The position numbers and the translations under genes are program-made. Of a DNA stretch of 64,000 bases, positions 49,501-54,249 are shown one piece after another. How positions within the stretch are numbered: position 1 is the stretch's first letter; every line of letters begins with the position of its first letter. Source of the DNA: Capitulum mitella (Eukaryota; Arthropoda; Thecostraca; Pollicipedomorpha; Pollicipedidae); the NCBI GenBank assembly GCA_030062745.1, contig CP099854.1:10628014-10692013 (forward strand). Reading direction: 5' to 3'. Below the pieces are notes generated by a model. That model was not told the origin of the DNA, did no database searches, and was given only the letters and a program-made list of their open reading frames with translations.

Positions 49501-52500
49501 CAGCTCCTGAAACAGGTCCGAAGACGTCGCACCGCATCACAAGGCAGCCAACAGCAGGCTCAGTACCACCTGCAGCTTACGAGCAGAAAACTGTCTGTCA
49601 CCCCACCCCTGCTGACCGTGCGACCGCTGAACAGTGGAAAACATCCAGCTATCAACAGGACTAAGACCCCACCAGCCACCGTCATTAGCCACTACATGAG
49701 GTACATACCCGACACCAACGTCACCAATCACCATGCCAACTGTATATCCCGACACCACCGTCACCCGTCACCACGATAACTTCACACCACTACACCACCG
49801 TCACCAGTCACCACAGTAACTGCACACCCCGACACCACCGCCACCAGCCCATTACGGGAGGTACAGTCCATGACAGACCACCGTCACCAGCCCATTACGG
49901 GAGGGACAGTGCATGACAGACCACCGTCACCAGCCCATTACGGGAGGTACAGTCCATGACAGACCACCGTCACCAGCCCATTACGGGAGGGACAGTGCAT
50001 GACAGACCACCGTCACCAGTCACCACGGTAATAACAAATTCTGACACCACCATCGCCAGTCACCCCGGGACCTACAGGTCACGACACCATCACCAAGCCT
50101 GGCAGCGGCGGCGGCGTGCGCCGCGCGGGCGGCCGGCCGCCGCCCCTTCCCCTGCCCCCTCCCTCCCCCCCCCCCGGGACGCTGCCGACAGTCATGCAAG
50201 GCCACGGACGCCGCAGCAGCAGATACTCCTGGCGGCGGGCCGCAGCAGCTGACCATCAACACACACATACGCCAACTGATAGCGCGCTGGCCGGCGCAAA
50301 CGTTACGAGATAGAACTGAGGATTCGGATTCGCAGGATTCGAATAGATCCGAATCAAGCCAATTCTCGAATCCTGAAAACGAAGAATCGAACCTCGAAAA
50401 GCAAGATTCGATTCCTAAAACCCACTGTTGAATGCTGAAAGCCACCATTTAAATCGGCAAATGGACGAACTGAAATACGCTCTAGATTTAAATTTTCTTC
50501 AAATACGCTAAATGTAACACGAATATGTTCGCTCTACATCTGACTGAATCTCCCGTCCTGCGTTTTATTACACTACATTAGTTATTGTCGGAACCAACTG
50601 TTGACGTTACTGGTTTTACTCCACCAACACCCAGTTTCGTTGGTTTGTTGAGGGAGTGAAAATAAGACTACCTTTGTAGTGACTCAAACAGCAACTTTTT
50701 GGCTGGCACGGTACCACGCCGACGTCGAGGTACCATACCCACGTTGTCATATATTCTTTCCACACCATCAAAAATCAAAACTTCGACACCTACACAAACT
50801 GATGTCAATGCCCCTTCCCCTTTCTGGCCGAGTTAAAAATGCAAAACTGGCAGAAGCATTGAGAACAGTAAGCCAAAAACCAATAAAATCTGTTTAAAAA
50901 TGGGAGCTACATGACGTTAAAAATTTCGAGATTTCGAAGCAAACGATTCAATTTTATTCGAATCTCGAATCTCCAATCCGAATCCGAGTCCGAGTCCACC
51001 CACCCTAGGATTCGAACACTAAAAAGCATGCGCATCCCTGGCTGTAAGCTCTCCTCTGCAGTCGTCCGTGTACTGGAGGCATCGCAGAATTTCAAAATAA
51101 ACAGCTTTTGCTGGGAAGTGAGACCCGATCCACAGTGGTTTTCCATGCTGAATCATCAAATTTCTCACTCCCAAAACCATGACAAATTATCCCAAGCAAA
51201 CACAGACCACAGCTTCATTTGCATCTATATCCACTCAACAGGTAAAAATGGCTGTGAATGATGCATGAATATGTATCGCTTCATATCAATCCAGGATTAA
51301 ATTTTTCGATCCAAGTCCAAAATCCTGAGCATTTTCCACTCCTACACCGAAGCCAAAACTGAATTTTGGGACTCTGCGGCATCGTCTCGTCTCGCGCTCT
51401 TCACTGACATTTATTCCGTACTTTATCGATTGTTACGTACCTTGCGATGTTAACATGATATATATTCGTTAGGCAAAATCTATACATTTAGCCATTAATC
51501 TTCATCAGTGGGCTCGCATACAATTTTAGTCGTCGAAATACACAGATTTTTATCACATCAGAATTGCTCACGTCTCATCTCACATTGTGGACGGCAATAA
51601 TTACGCAAATAAAACGCATTTTTTATAAATAAATTTCGAAGGGGTGCAAAACAGAACCAATTCATGGGACCAGGACAACGGTGCTGCCCGGTGGTGCTGG
51701 CTAGTGTTTTCGTTGGCAACAAAGGGACTGAAACGTATAATCGCCATTAACTTTACCTTTAGCTTTGTCCCGCTAGTATCGCCAAAGAGGCAATCTTTCC
51801 TAACTCGCGCCGCCTCGGCACGACATCATTAGCAGCACATGCAAAATCAAAATATCGCGACAGGAGACATTTAATGACCCTGATCATACCCACATCAAGC
51901 CTGACACTGTTTTTCCTGGAATAAAAATTGCGGTCTTTCGAAAAGTTTGTTCAAAACATATCATAAAGACGATAATCGGAAGCCGTTTGTATTACTGCAA
52001 GGACTTATTTCAAGTGGTTATAAAAAAGCATGGACAACCTGACGACATCGCACAGTTTGTGTGCAATGCCGCATAATCAAAACGCGGCATGAACACAGTC
52101 TGTCATTGTTTTTTTTTTATTCATCCGGACTACTTGCTAGAATATGAATGCGATCGGAATAAGTGTTAACGAGAGCTTCGTGCAAACACTGAAACCCGCA
52201 CAAAATCATTCAATTCCGGACAGCGACAGATTTCGCATGGAAATGTGAACGTGCCGTCCACGACACGACAAGATTAAGCACTGGTCAGTGAGTATTGAAC
52301 TGACCAGCGGGCCAGATCTCCAGCACAACAGCGAACCGAAACATTAACTGCTCCTCTTCACATCACTGTACCACGAAACAAACAGTTCAGAGGGCTCATT
52401 AAAGGGGGGGGCTACGATTTGTTGTGTTTTATGGCGATAAGGACGACTGGGACAGAGAAGCGATCGCCACGGGCGTCCCTGTCGGTGTCCAGTCCGCCCG

Positions 52501-54210
52501 CCGCCGGCACCTGGCCGGAAACCACGACACCGCCGCCCGTGAAACGTTAAATCAAACCGAGTCAAACCCACTCTACGGCAGAATGCAAACGGCCCGAAAT
52601 ATGGTGACAACTGTCGTGGCGTTAGCCATAGTATGAAACTGAAAAGTGTGCACAGGACAACTGTGCTGGGGCAGCAGAGACTCGAGATAATGCGTAGTTA
52701 TGTCATTTCAGGACGGCAGAACAGACTCGAGATAATGCGTAGTTATGTCATTTCAGGACGGCAGAACAGACTCGAGATAATGCGCAGGCATGTAATTTAA
52801 AGAGGACAGCACAAACTAGAGACAATGCGTAGCCATGTAATTTAAGGAAGGCAGCAGAAAATCGAGATAATGCGCAGCCATGTAATTTACGGATAAGGAT
52901 TGCGCTCAAGGCTATTTAAAGGCCTGCTTCCACTATGTCTGTCTGCCGAGGTACGGCCCGTCTTCCCCAACCATCCAGGAGACAATATTACGCACAAAAC
53001 AAAGCATTGGTACAGAGCAAAGCACAGGGCTCCACAAATAGTTTGCTTAACACAGAAAAAAACTGTTCAGAAAACACGAAAATGAAAAGCTTATCCCGGC
53101 CAGCAAGTCCAAACACCACCTCTAAAAATAAAGGAATGGACATCACAGAGACATCTTTTTCCAGGCACAAAATGTTGGAATACCGAACGGCCACTATCTC
53201 TGAGCCGATGATTTGCCACATAAACACAAATCCTACAACGGGTATTAAAAATCCAGGGCATTTCATGTAATAGCATTTCATAAACTGTTGCACACGGATC
53301 CAATTCTTAAACATAATCCTTCATTCATATGCAGATCACTAGTCCCGGGCACCAATGTTAACGGCAAAACGTGTACGTACCAGACGTCGCGTAAAAACGG
53401 AAAACGCGTCACACCCATCACGGGCGTCTACCGAAGGGGCTTGATTATCAGTGGAGGGGCTGACCACAGCACACTTACCAAACTGACCTACCCGACATTT
53501 CTACCACTAAATAATTTACCCCAAAAAGGCCTACCGTTCAATTAATATTTAACAATCTACTACCCAATTCCTCCATTACACTGTGGCATACTGGAGGAAG
53601 GGTTAACAATTATGCAACTAAAATTTAAGCACTTTGGGGACTTTTGAAGGAGAATGGAGACCTATGCAAGAGGAAAGGACAAAAAAAGATAGTCCATTTC
53701 AGGCAGACACCTATAAGAAAAATAAATCACTTTCGGTAGGGATGAGAAATACTTACGACAAGGCATTTACATATTCGCACCGCCAGAAGAGTAAAAAAAC
53801 TACCGCATAAAACAACAACAAACACAAGACATAACGCACACGTTAAACCACAGCTAACCCAGACAAACAGAGCAAAAATAGACCTCAAATCAGTTTCAAA
53901 GCTGCACCAGGCCTGTTTGGCCCCCTGAAGACGGGGTGACCCCACCAGGCTATCAGTCATTAGCTGGCCGTGTGGTAGCGGCACCAGAGCCCATTCCGGC
54001 TGCGCTCCGCCTGTTACTGACCTGCTGGGCCTGCTGACAGCCCAGGGCAGCCAGCAGGCGGGCCGGCCTCTCCGCTGGCCAGCTGGCTGAAGAAGTCCTC
54101 CATCCTGCTGCCGATCGGCTGGCCAGGGCTGCAGACTTGCCAGGCAGCAGGGGCTCACATCTGCTGTCTGGTGGAGGAGTCCTGAAGCAAGGGTCAGCAG
54201 GGTGAAACAT
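10299..54210 (-). CDS. ICE1: ICE1-like little elongation complex subunit 1 (whole gene, 15 coding exons)
   Basis: Product: scaffold of the little elongation complex (with ICE2 and ELL), which supports Pol II transcription of snRNA genes in the nucleus (family knowledge). I joined the exons 54210-54022, 49506-49439, 48755-48596, 46656-46567, 45852-45765, 29871-29764, 27836-18320, 17573-17429, 16206-16017, 14911-14737, 13754-13578, 13058-12879, 12135-12043, 11761-11591 and 10483-10299. All 14 introns begin GT, end AG and agree in phase. The N-terminal stretch ELIKQKIIKTD resembles TLKQKIINTD of human ICE1, and the exon 10 and 12 proteins resemble its C-terminal domain (human sequence recalled, not searched). 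Joined exons give about 3,840 residues after removing seven apparent extra bases, against about 2,270 in human; the excess lies in the disordered middle. The join is inferred; no transcript data were available. Confidence 0.82.
10484..10940. repeat. Minisatellite derived from the ICE1 exon 15 acceptor junction
   Basis: About nine to ten degenerate units of 36-54 bp abutting exon 15. A typical plus-strand unit carries ACACCAGCGCAGGAGCTGAG followed by GATACAGGTCACACAGAGGT. The exon edge itself reads ACACCAGCGCAGAAG|CTGAAATCACAGGTC, so each unit is the first ~15 exon bases plus the acceptor CAG and ~25 intron bases. The repeat therefore provides several decoy acceptors upstream of the last exon. 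Confidence 0.85.
11591..11761 (-). CDS. ICE1: ICE1 exon 14, with GT-rich microsatellite inside the coding sequence
   Basis: 171 nt, acceptor GCCTCCGTCAG, donor CTTA|GTGAGT, phase 1 in and out. The distal part encodes WRQVLAMAALFVALS, matching human ICE1 WGIQLAAVYALCDLS with the same W-to-S spacing. The proximal part is a (GT)n/(GTGTGC)n tract coding a Val/Cys run such as CVNVYVCVCVRRECCVCVCV. The nearest AG to the conserved part (11,655-11,657) gives the wrong phase with exon 13, so I chose the acceptor before the tract, which is the only phase-correct one seen. The repeat is thus probably translated, but that start is inferred. Confidence 0.6.
12043..12135 (-). CDS. ICE1: ICE1 exon 13, C-terminal domain
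   Basis: 93 nt, acceptor TGTTGTCAG, donor CAAG|GTAAGT, phase 1 in and out. It encodes AELTALYPERSDRMVEEAVC then ILEGVALHKKQ, comparable with human ICE1 FPSAVKNISSVIGMFIQHAH. The exon start and its acceptor are repeated upstream as a 68-70-bp minisatellite (12,136-12,380). Confidence 0.75.
12136..12380. repeat. Minisatellite derived from the ICE1 exon 13 acceptor junction
   Basis: Three units of 68-70 bp plus a partial one, directly continuing from exon 13. The shared core is CTCTCCGGGTACA (starting at 12,108 in the exon, then about 12,176, 12,246 and 12,315) followed by GTTCAGCTGACAACA. On the minus strand each unit contains the acceptor TTGTCAG|CTGAA and the start of exon 13. Confidence 0.85.
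12879..13058 (-). CDS. ICE1: ICE1 exon 12, C-terminal domain
   Basis: 180 nt, acceptor GTTTGCCAG, donor ACCG|GTCAGT, phase 1 in and out. It encodes WPPEEERAQLRAALLLLSAL then CGPVWTNDQPLERAVVPLLD and DWRCGREPDQAAAACLTL. Human ICE1 has AIDLLCCHQKWIWTHDNIIS then LWPVMDKWIKYRKG: the W-T-N/H-D turn and the later D-x-W have the same order and similar spacing. This is the strongest C-terminal marker. Confidence 0.85.
13578..13754 (-). CDS. ICE1: ICE1 exon 11, C-terminal domain
   Basis: 177 nt, acceptor GTCCGACAG, donor GCCG|GTGAGC, phase 1 in and out. It encodes VALSPVEEVLLQHVLTAAGT then GPDDTLAALAPELRRRYRQY and KPEESPDQLALGLVRRLA, comparable with human ICE1 NKAMQLVARQRAKGEVLNCL. The first ~50 nt plus the acceptor are repeated five more times upstream as a 69-bp (23-codon) minisatellite. 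Using the first or second upstream acceptor would add 23 or 46 residues in frame; the third copy contains a stop (13,936-13,938). Confidence 0.78.
13702..14120. repeat. 69-bp minisatellite derived from the ICE1 exon 11 acceptor junction
   Basis: Six units of exactly 69 bp (starting 13,702, 13,771, 13,840, 13,909, 13,978, 14,047) and a partial seventh. The first unit is the real exon 11 start and acceptor; the others lie in the intron and differ at few positions. The core is CACGTGCTGCAGCAGCACCT then CACTGGGGAGAGGGCTACAC. Because 69 is divisible by 3 the array stays open in the exon 11 frame except for a TAG in the fourth unit. Confidence 0.92.
14737..14911 (-). CDS. ICE1: ICE1 exon 10, C-terminal domain
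   Basis: 175 nt, acceptor TGTGTTTCAG, donor CAAG|GTATCG, phase 0 in and 1 out. It encodes PPCRVQLVRLHTALCRLRGA then AGAARALLLDAAVLWPLEAP and ALLAVIHTWSKAF. Human ICE1 has CRVYVGICRQLGDLERARLF and LTLFIANMWHDIF in the same order, a good match in spacing and hydrophobic pattern. A second copy of the acceptor and exon start lies 70 bp upstream in the intron, with its acceptor boundary at 14,981. Confidence 0.82.
14870..15440. repeat. Duplicated exon 10 acceptor followed by degenerate short repeats
   Basis: The sequence AGCGCTGTGT..CAGCCGGACCAGCTGCA, which spans the start of exon 10 and its acceptor, occurs twice 70 bp apart (14,873 and 14,941). Beyond it the intron continues as ragged ~20-30-bp repeats around GGCTGAAACACAGACA up to 15,440, where GGCGCTGTGTTCAGG recurs. 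A 9-base-plus G run lies at about 15,107-15,117. Confidence 0.7.
16017..16206 (-). CDS. ICE1: ICE1 exon 9, C-terminal domain
   Basis: 190 nt, acceptor GTGCCGGCAG, donor CTGCCG|GTCAGT, phase 2 in and 0 out. It encodes HVVHQVCVRPVPCLTAWELV, PETDLLRPCLLVHQLQRRGR and PRTPLLLARLARRHLLNRRP. The protein is helical and Leu/Arg-rich. Alignment to human ICE1 is weak here; the assignment rests on position, phase and an open frame with clean splice sites. Confidence 0.65.
17247..17690. repeat. Direct repeats flanking ICE1 exon 8
   Basis: A ~105-bp sequence occurs at 17,247-17,350 and again at 17,578-17,690 in the same orientation, with exon 8 between them. Shared blocks include GGGGTAC, CGTCAAAA, ACGACTCC, TCTATATC, and GTCAAGGAGG. 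The copy next to the exon includes the polypyrimidine tract and acceptor. Confidence 0.7.
17429..17573 (-). CDS. ICE1: ICE1 exon 8, start of C-terminal domain
   Basis: 145 nt, acceptor CGCCCCCTCAG, donor TGCAG|GTGAGG, phase 1 in and 2 out. It encodes PVTGKEQCDAMLADLLKHLL then DAEPDSAPWCRLMTILVSCP and ATDEAIC. The part KEQCDAMLADLLKHLL resembles human ICE1 KKHLAECLLHSILSEL. The exon is flanked on both sides by copies of the same ~105-bp intronic sequence (17,247-17,350 and 17,578-17,690). Confidence 0.75.
18320..27836 (-). CDS. ICE1: ICE1 exon 7: giant exon coding the disordered central region
   Basis: 9,517 nt between acceptor CTTTTTCAG at 27837-27845 and donor GGCT|GTGAGT. It starts GALRDAQLKSYEKCRRQLRA and ends IIGAG-W when joined to exon 8. 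The protein is low-complexity and rich in Ser, Pro, Ala, Glu and Arg, as the middle of ICE1 is in other animals, where it is also one huge exon. A 4.4-kb stretch (22,902-18,487) is open without interruption. Over the whole exon the reading frame changes seven times (about 27.54, 27.23, 26.45, 25.03, 23.50, 22.93 and 18.52 kb), every time by skipping one base. Plus-strand ORFs opposite this exon are shadows of its GC-rich sequence. Internal coding repeats are listed separately. Confidence 0.75.
20205..20500 (-). repeat. 60-bp coding tandem repeat in ICE1 exon 7
   Basis: Five units of 60 bp, translated in the ICE1 frame as a 20-residue repeat around VQYPGPVQSPAAAPATHPSA. The plus-strand core is GGGATATTGGACCGCAGACG. 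It is flanked by related single copies of LSALLRPARVTRSR and GGVQSPTVAPGT farther upstream in the protein, so the 20-mer belongs to an older, dispersed set. Confidence 0.9.
24700..25045 (-). repeat. ~36-bp coding repeat in ICE1 exon 7
   Basis: Roughly nine degenerate units coding a 12-residue motif such as TETSERVPPPTE. The motif continues across an apparent frame change near 25,030: EAPQERVT in one frame is followed by PRDTPEKVPPVTDTPGRVP in the next, which argues that a single extra base, not an intron, separates the two frames. Confidence 0.85.
25820..25990 (-). repeat. 39-bp coding repeat in ICE1 exon 7
   Basis: Five units coding a 13-residue motif of the form MFDSPEKPAAPVS. Each has a Ser-Pro or Thr-Pro core within FDSP/FDTP, a possible proline-directed phosphorylation site; that role is inference. 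Plus-strand core: GAGTCAAACATCGAGACAGG. Confidence 0.88.
28205..28425. repeat. ~58-bp tandem repeat 370 bp upstream of ICE1 exon 7
   Basis: Three to four units with CACTGACACGGCGGCACCAG, CTGACACCGT and GCCGGTGAGG. It does not overlap a splice junction of the gene, unlike several other arrays. Confidence 0.75.
28469..28514. repeat. (AT)n microsatellite
   Basis: About 22 AT units in an otherwise GC-rich intron. Confidence 0.95.
29764..29871 (-). CDS. ICE1: ICE1 exon 6, end of coiled coil
   Basis: 108 nt, acceptor TCCTGTTTCAG, donor ACTG|GTATGG, phase 1 in and out. It encodes ARRREATETAQRKTFTAEKV then QLLEKAVMFGRLARKT. The segment RKTFTAEKVQLLEKAVM sits where human ICE1 has IDKRKVKLLLKELWL. 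Phase agreement with exons 5 and 7 supports it although the neighbours are 16 kb and 1.9 kb away. Confidence 0.78.
29872..32960. other. ICE1 intron 5, distal part: no gene called
   Basis: GC-rich patches at 30,200-30,900 and 32,080-32,400 give long ORFs on both strands (for example 30,337-31,173 plus), but no signal peptide, domain or repeat of protein type was recognised. CpG-rich sequence could be regulatory for the nested gene. Confidence 0.4.
32966..33110 (+). mobile_element. Small repeated element, family B copy 1
   Basis: Shares GTGCCGTCAG..TTTTT.GA.CGG and GGTGCCAAGTTACCTGGC with the inverted copy at 36,690-36,821, in the same order. The element is about 145 bp, non-coding, and precedes the 41-bp minisatellite. 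Confidence 0.65.
33118..33482. repeat. ~41-bp minisatellite upstream of the Ig gene
   Basis: About eight to nine units of the form GGTCAGAGCGGTCGGACGGG then TCACCAGGTCAGAGATCA. It is within ICE1 intron 5 and ends about 510 bp before the Ig-gene ATG. No exon edge match seen. Confidence 0.88.
33994..35919 (+). CDS. Ig-domain single-pass membrane protein, exon 1 (nested inside ICE1 intron 5)
   Basis: Starts ATG at 33,994 with a signal peptide (MRLSRRQPPLLLLLLAVLLA). An acidic segment with LSWEDDEDGEDGG and MARFRDDLIWDAENELERAR follows, then a long Thr/Ser/Pro-rich stalk with many N-x-S/T sites (ANRSE, ANESA, VNGTE, ANVTE, ANVSD, VNATQ, NGSNGNDT, GNMSQ, LNETT, LNDST). The exon ends in the first half of an Ig-like domain: VRLQCRLRS with the first Cys, DLGWTF with the core Trp, then DTAQIYYVNQTVTES and donor CG|GTGAGT. 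The frame moves by one base at about 34.3, 34.85, 35.47 and 35.55 kb, each time skipping one base; with these removed the exon is exactly 640 codons plus two bases. I do not recognise the family. Confidence 0.65.
35471..35476 (+). other. C6 run at a frame change in the Ig gene
   Basis: A run of six C (positions approximate to a base or two) lies where the stalk frame changes from TKSSIPPSAP to QAPQPPQHANTSTSTSALLT. An extra C here would explain the change. This is the one frame change of the gene that falls on a homopolymer. Confidence 0.5.
36139..36343 (+). mobile_element. MITE-like element, family A copy 1
   Basis: About 205 bp with imperfect inverted ends of about 30 bp: left ATGTGCCGGGATCTCGATGG, right end the reverse complement of ATGCCTGGGTCACAATGGAA. 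Interior blocks TCGTTTTGCGTC and TTGCGTCACCTGGGGCACCG are shared with copies 2 and 3. It lies in the intron between the two exons of the Ig gene. No coding capacity. Confidence 0.75.
36690..36821 (-). mobile_element. Small repeated element, family B copy 2
   Basis: Reverse-complement relative of 32,966-33,110. Plus-strand blocks are GCCAGGTAACTTGGCACC and CCGTTCGAAAAACTGACGGC. It lies about 130 bp before exon 2 of the Ig gene. Confidence 0.65.
36948..37653 (+). CDS. Ig-domain membrane protein, exon 2 (Ig end, TM helix, cytoplasmic tail)
   Basis: Begins RPKLTVSSADCRRLEIPRTT then AELSGRYTCTARA, the F-strand Y-x-C of an Ig fold. A transmembrane helix (about 37,159-37,225, LAAAAAGCLLAGLLAAVAV) is followed by a basic stop-transfer VRRCRRPKGGR. 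The cytoplasmic tail of about 150 residues has a Glu/Gln run (37,378-37,430) and ends at TAA 37,651-37,653. The acceptor I use, GATTCTGAG|T, fits the phase-2 donor of exon 1 but lacks a good pyrimidine tract; the better-looking CCCGCAG at 36,911 leads straight to a stop. Tail and TM are open without interruption. Confidence 0.65.
37660..42050. other. ICE1 intron 5, middle part: no gene called
   Basis: Unique-looking sequence with poly-G runs at about 39,717-39,729 and 41,347-41,361. ORFs such as 39,061-39,321 and 37,746-38,105 have no recognisable features. Confidence 0.4.
42052..42440. repeat. 30-bp minisatellite
   Basis: About 13 units of exactly 30 bp, GAGGGAGTCCAGACCCACTC then AGACCCACCA, with alternating GACCC/GAGCC variants. 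All frames are open through it because 30 is divisible by 3; the resulting ORFs (e.g. GVQSHSDPPE repeats) are not accepted as genes. Confidence 0.93.
43375..43735. repeat. ~18-27-bp minisatellite
   Basis: Units around GGCGGAACTCCGGTCACAGA with variable length, about 16 copies. Confidence 0.85.
44040..44300. repeat. ~24-bp minisatellite
   Basis: Units around TGTGACCGTCTCGGCGTTCC, about 10 copies of variable quality. Confidence 0.8.
44608..44823 (-). mobile_element. MITE-like element, family A copy 2
   Basis: Inverted relative to copy 1. The left end reads GTGCCGGGACCCCGGGGAAT and the right end reads ATTCAGGCACATG. The interior contains TCAGACGCAAAACGG and GGCGCCCAGATGACG, the reverse complements of copy 1 blocks. 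It lies in ICE1 intron 5. Confidence 0.7.
45493..45699 (+). mobile_element. MITE-like element, family A copy 3
   Basis: Best-preserved ends: GGGATCCCGACGGAATGCAG at the left and CATTCCATCGGGATCCCGGC at the right are inverted copies. The interior TCGTTTTGTGTCCGATTCTA matches copy 1. It ends about 65 bp from ICE1 exon 5. Confidence 0.78.
45765..45852 (-). CDS. ICE1: ICE1 exon 5, coiled coil
   Basis: 88 nt, acceptor TGTGTCTCCAG, donor GAAG|GTCAGT, phase 0 in and 1 out. It encodes AQYKAALRDLEKRTDSDLQA then AVDRVKAAE, continuing the coiled coil. The following 15.9-kb intron contains the antisense Ig-domain gene and most of the small repeated elements of the window. Confidence 0.8.
46567..46656 (-). 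CDS. ICE1: ICE1 exon 4, coiled coil
   Basis: 90 nt (30 codons), acceptor TTGTCGACAG, donor ATG|GTGAGT, phase 0 on both sides. It encodes EVETKTAQLSAMSAQMVEMR followed by DQKEGAEAAM, a charged helix that fits the human coiled coil AELEEKKSSLKLYQDTHQEY. Skipping it would keep the frame. Confidence 0.8.
47375..48596. repeat. 49-bp minisatellite derived from the ICE1 exon 3 donor junction
   Basis: About 18 near-identical 49-bp units (47,375-48,240) followed by about 8 diverged units up to the exon. On the minus strand every good unit contains CTCAGAGAG|GTGAGC followed by TAAACTGG; exon 3 itself ends CTCAGAGAG|GTGAGCTGAACTG. The array is therefore a series of intact donor sites copied from the exon edge. 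Units nearest the exon are the most diverged, the far ones the most uniform, suggesting that recent expansion happened at the distal end. Confidence 0.93.
48596..48755 (-). CDS. ICE1: ICE1 exon 3, coiled coil
   Basis: 160 nt, acceptor GTCCGGCAG, donor GAGAG|GTGAGC, phase 2 in and 0 out. It encodes QLIARYNQLSARHQEQTRQL followed by a further 33 coiled-coil residues ending GELSTLRE. Human ICE1 continues NLLTEYQKKCDELQFARREN in the same position. The final ~19 nt of this exon together with the donor are the seed of the large 49-bp minisatellite that follows in the intron (47,375-48,596). Confidence 0.85.
49439..49506 (-). CDS. ICE1: ICE1 exon 2, start of coiled coil
   Basis: 68 nt between acceptor CTGTTTCAG and donor GA|GTGAGT. 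It encodes ELAELRRQLRVLELIKQKII plus KT and joins exon 3 in phase 2 to make Asp, giving KQKIIKTD. Human ICE1 has LITLKQKIINTD at the same place. Heptad-like Leu spacing indicates a coiled coil. This is the clearest N-terminal identity marker of the gene. Confidence 0.85.
49835..50035. repeat. 43-bp tandem repeat in ICE1 intron 1
   Basis: Units starting CCACCGTCACCAGCCCATTA at 49,878, 49,921 and 49,964, with partial ones on each side. GGTACAGTCC and GGACAGTGC versions alternate, giving an 86-bp higher-order period. Confidence 0.88.
50315..51010. mobile_element. Possible hAT-type non-autonomous element with GATTCG-rich ends
   Basis: The left part is full of GATTCG/CGAATC words (50,320-50,430), and the right part (50,930-51,010) is the inverse, ending CCGAGTCCACCCACCCTAG. 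Such GGGTGG plus repeated GATTCG ends are common in hAT-like elements. No transposase inside. A third GATTCG-rich patch lies at 15,700-15,800. Boundaries are approximate. Confidence 0.4.
51010..53950. other. ICE1 intron 1, AT-rich part
   Basis: No coding exon recognised; the 48-bp tandem repeat is the only structured feature. Confidence 0.4.
52660..52895. repeat. ~48-bp tandem repeat
   Basis: Five units with ACTCGAGATAATGCGTAGTT and ATGTCATTTCAGGACGGCAG; the last three units are diverged. AT-rich context, no coding potential. Confidence 0.88.
54022..54210 (-). CDS. ICE1: ICE1 exon 1 (first recognisable coding exon)
   Basis: Open from an ATG at 54210 for 63 codons to donor CAG|GTCAGT (phase 0). 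The last residues, LLAALGCQQAQQ, run into exon 2 as human ICE1 CASLQQNLNEYVEAL does, which fixes the frame. The start is uncertain: a TATATAATG string lies directly before the ATG on this strand, and a good acceptor (GCTTCAG) lies at 54184-54190, so the exon may instead begin at 54183 behind an unseen 5' exon. Another in-frame-looking start (MEDFFSQLASGEAGPP) is in the wrong frame for exon 2. Confidence 0.6.
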
Positions 54211-54249
54211 TATATACGGCCAAGGTCGGGGGTGGTCAAATCATAACCA

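Noticed and set aside
54022..54110. Alternative ICE1 start MEDFFSQLASGEAGPP
   Set aside because: This frame ends in phase 1 at the donor and would give a stop in exon 2.
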